A stretch of DNA of 46,257 nucleotides from Leptospira biflexa. GTDB lineage: Bacteria > Spirochaetota > Spirochaetia > Treponematales > Rectinemataceae. Under the pieces are notes generated by a model that worked only from the letters and a program-made list of their open reading frames with translations, made no database searches and was not told the origin of the DNA. Positions 45,314 through 46,257 of this stretch are shown in pieces. Each line of letters begins with the position of its first letter. Position 1 is the stretch's first letter. The translations under genes and the position numbers were made by a program. The stretch lies in assembly GCA_020721875.1 (NCBI GenBank), contig DYLX01000004.1:59058-105314 (forward strand), in the 5' to 3' direction.

Positions 45314-46257
45314 ATGAACACAAGCATTTTTATGAAGAGACGATCGACACGCGCACATGGGGAAACGCAGCGAACGCGAGGGAACACAAACATGCTGGCC
45401 AGTGCGGTAATTTTCGCGATATCGGTGCTTTTGCTGTCGGGCTGCGACAACACTTTTTCAATTTTCCAGACGATAAGCCAAGAGAAAAAGCAGACTGGAG
45501 CCGATCTCTTTCTGAATACCCAGGTTCGGGCGATGGCAAACGATGACACGAACTATTATGCGCTTCTGGCGCAGGTGTTCTACCGCGGCAAGAACAGCAC
45601 AACCTGGAATGTGTTGCCTGTCAATGGCGCTTCTACGTATTTTGCGTCAGGCCTCGCCTCCGATTCTGCGGGCACGGTGTATGTCGCCAAATCGGACGCG
45701 AACAATGTGCTCGACGATATTTATTCCACTACTGATCGGGGTACTACCTGGAGCGCGATGGGCGCGAAAAATGACCTTGGAAGCGGCTTAAGTGTCGACT
45801 GGCTCGCGTGCGCGAACGATGTTCTCTTTGTCGCGGCACACGACACGTCGATGAATTACACGCTTTACTATTACGATACCGGGACCACTTCTTTCAAAAG
45901 TACCCTCGTGACGAGCAGCGGCGATACTGTCCTCAGAGGCGTCGTGTACGACGGCAGTACCACCACCCCCATGTACTGGGCCATCACCGCGACCGATGCC
46001 TACAGCGGAACTGGTCCGGGAACCATGGCAAAGGACACAACATCCGGCACACCATCTTTGAGCATCGGACTTCTGGGTATCGCGACCGACGGCGCGGGTC
46101 GTGTGCTCGTAACGCGGAGCGATGGGTACGCGTACAGCTATTCTTCGGGAGGAGGGTGGACAAACTTCCAGGTTAAAGCATCGACGAAGCTCGGGCCCGC
46201 TTTCTTCCTGAAGAAGCCTACCGGCAGCGAACGAATACTTGTCGGGAAAGGTGTCGC
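45314..46257 (+). CDS. BNR-repeat lipoprotein, N-terminal part (runs off right edge)
   Basis: An open frame of 314 codons from the ATG at 45314 has no stop before the edge. GAGGAGG lies 6 bases upstream. The N-terminus is basic with a long cytoplasmic-like stretch, then a hydrophobic segment ending in LLLSGC, a good lipobox (Cys49). The exported part is beta-rich and contains an Asp-box (STTDRGTTW, about residues 138-146), as in sialidase/BNR beta-propellers. Surface binding or adhesion is possible; enzymatic activity is not shown. Shorter frames in this interval lie in other registers and are not used. Confidence 0.7.
   Translation, partial: MNTSIFMKRRSTRAHGETQRTRGNTNMLASAVIFAISVLLLSGCDNTFSIFQTISQEKKQTGADLFLNTQVRAMANDDTNYYALLAQVFYRGKNSTTWNVLPVNGASTYFASGLASDSAGTVYVAKSDANNVLDDIYSTTDRGTTWSAMGAKNDLGSGLSVDWLACANDVLFVAAHDTSMNYTLYYYDTGTTSFKSTLVTSSGDTVLRGVVYDGSTTTPMYWAITATDAYSGTGPGTMAKDTTSGTPSLSIGLLGIATDGAGRVLVTRSDGYAYSYSSGGGWTNFQVKASTKLGPAFFLKKPTGSERILVGKGV

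Noticed and set aside
45543..46176. Two shorter plus-strand frames (45543-45791 and 45808-46176) at the right edge
   Set aside because: They are in other registers of the BNR lipoprotein gene, which has a lipobox, an Asp-box and a strong ribosome binding site.

Overview
The window looks like chromosomal core from a free-living or commensal, fermentative, diderm bacterium. My best guess is a spirochaete of the Treponema/Rectinema type. The evidence is a TamB-like envelope protein, a signal-anchored PEGA plus formylglycine-enzyme-like (FGE-like) protein, an OmpW-like small barrel followed by a lipoprotein, a large TPR protein joined to rlmN, and several hypotheticals of treponemal flavour. This assignment is inference from gene content; there is no rRNA in the window. 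I see no mobile element, prophage, CRISPR array, tRNA or rRNA. Genes are tightly packed: many neighbours overlap by 4 bases (ATGA/GTGA type), and no gap between genes exceeds about 200 bases.

Layout. (1) 1-945, minus: the N-terminal part of a TamB-like protein that runs off the left edge, divergent from tmk (plus). (2) 10433 down to 1636, minus: a repair and envelope string made of a zinc-ribbon protein, murI, rsgA, mutS2, then yebC-ruvC-ruvA-ruvB-queA behind its own promoter. (3) 10554-11773, plus: a pentapeptide-repeat protein coupled to a metallo-beta-lactamase-fold protein. (4) 15928 down to 11836, minus: lepB, a degenerate lepB paralogue, hemW, and a sugar-isomerase-like protein. (5) 15998-20906, plus: PEGA/FGE-like protein, smpB, rsmD, TPR protein, rlmN. 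(6) 24611 down to 20925, minus: mrfA (yprA) and mrfB (yprB), the mitomycin-type repair helicase and exonuclease, with an unusual 15-bp tandem repeat and possible mini-gene between them. (7) 24675-25949, plus: glgC. (8) 37614 down to 25946, minus: gap, pgk, cysK, cysE, tpiA, secG, a small hypothetical, a J-domain protein, a SurA/PrsA-like foldase, nusB, map, htrA and a phosphoribosyltransferase. (9) 37817-46257: a class A PBP, a DivIC/FtsB-like protein, a coiled-coil hypothetical, a HExxH lipoprotein, a possible nucleotidyltransferase, an unknown protein, an OmpW-like barrel and a BNR-repeat lipoprotein cut by the right edge.

The most interesting signals are regulatory or concern degenerate paralogues. 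At least six genes have a recognisable promoter whose -10 box lies only 6-9 bases before the start codon with no Shine-Dalgarno sequence, which predicts leaderless mRNAs. The phosphoribosyltransferase has a promoter, then a perfect intrinsic terminator, then the gene, like an attenuator. The mrfA-mrfB junction carries five 15-bp repeats, several of which contain GGAG five bases before ATG. The signal-peptidase paralogue lacks both catalytic residues, and MurI lacks its second catalytic cysteine.

The real genes that run off either edge (1-945 minus, 45314-46257 plus) were translated by hand. I ran no database searches. Family calls rest on motifs and remembered family features.
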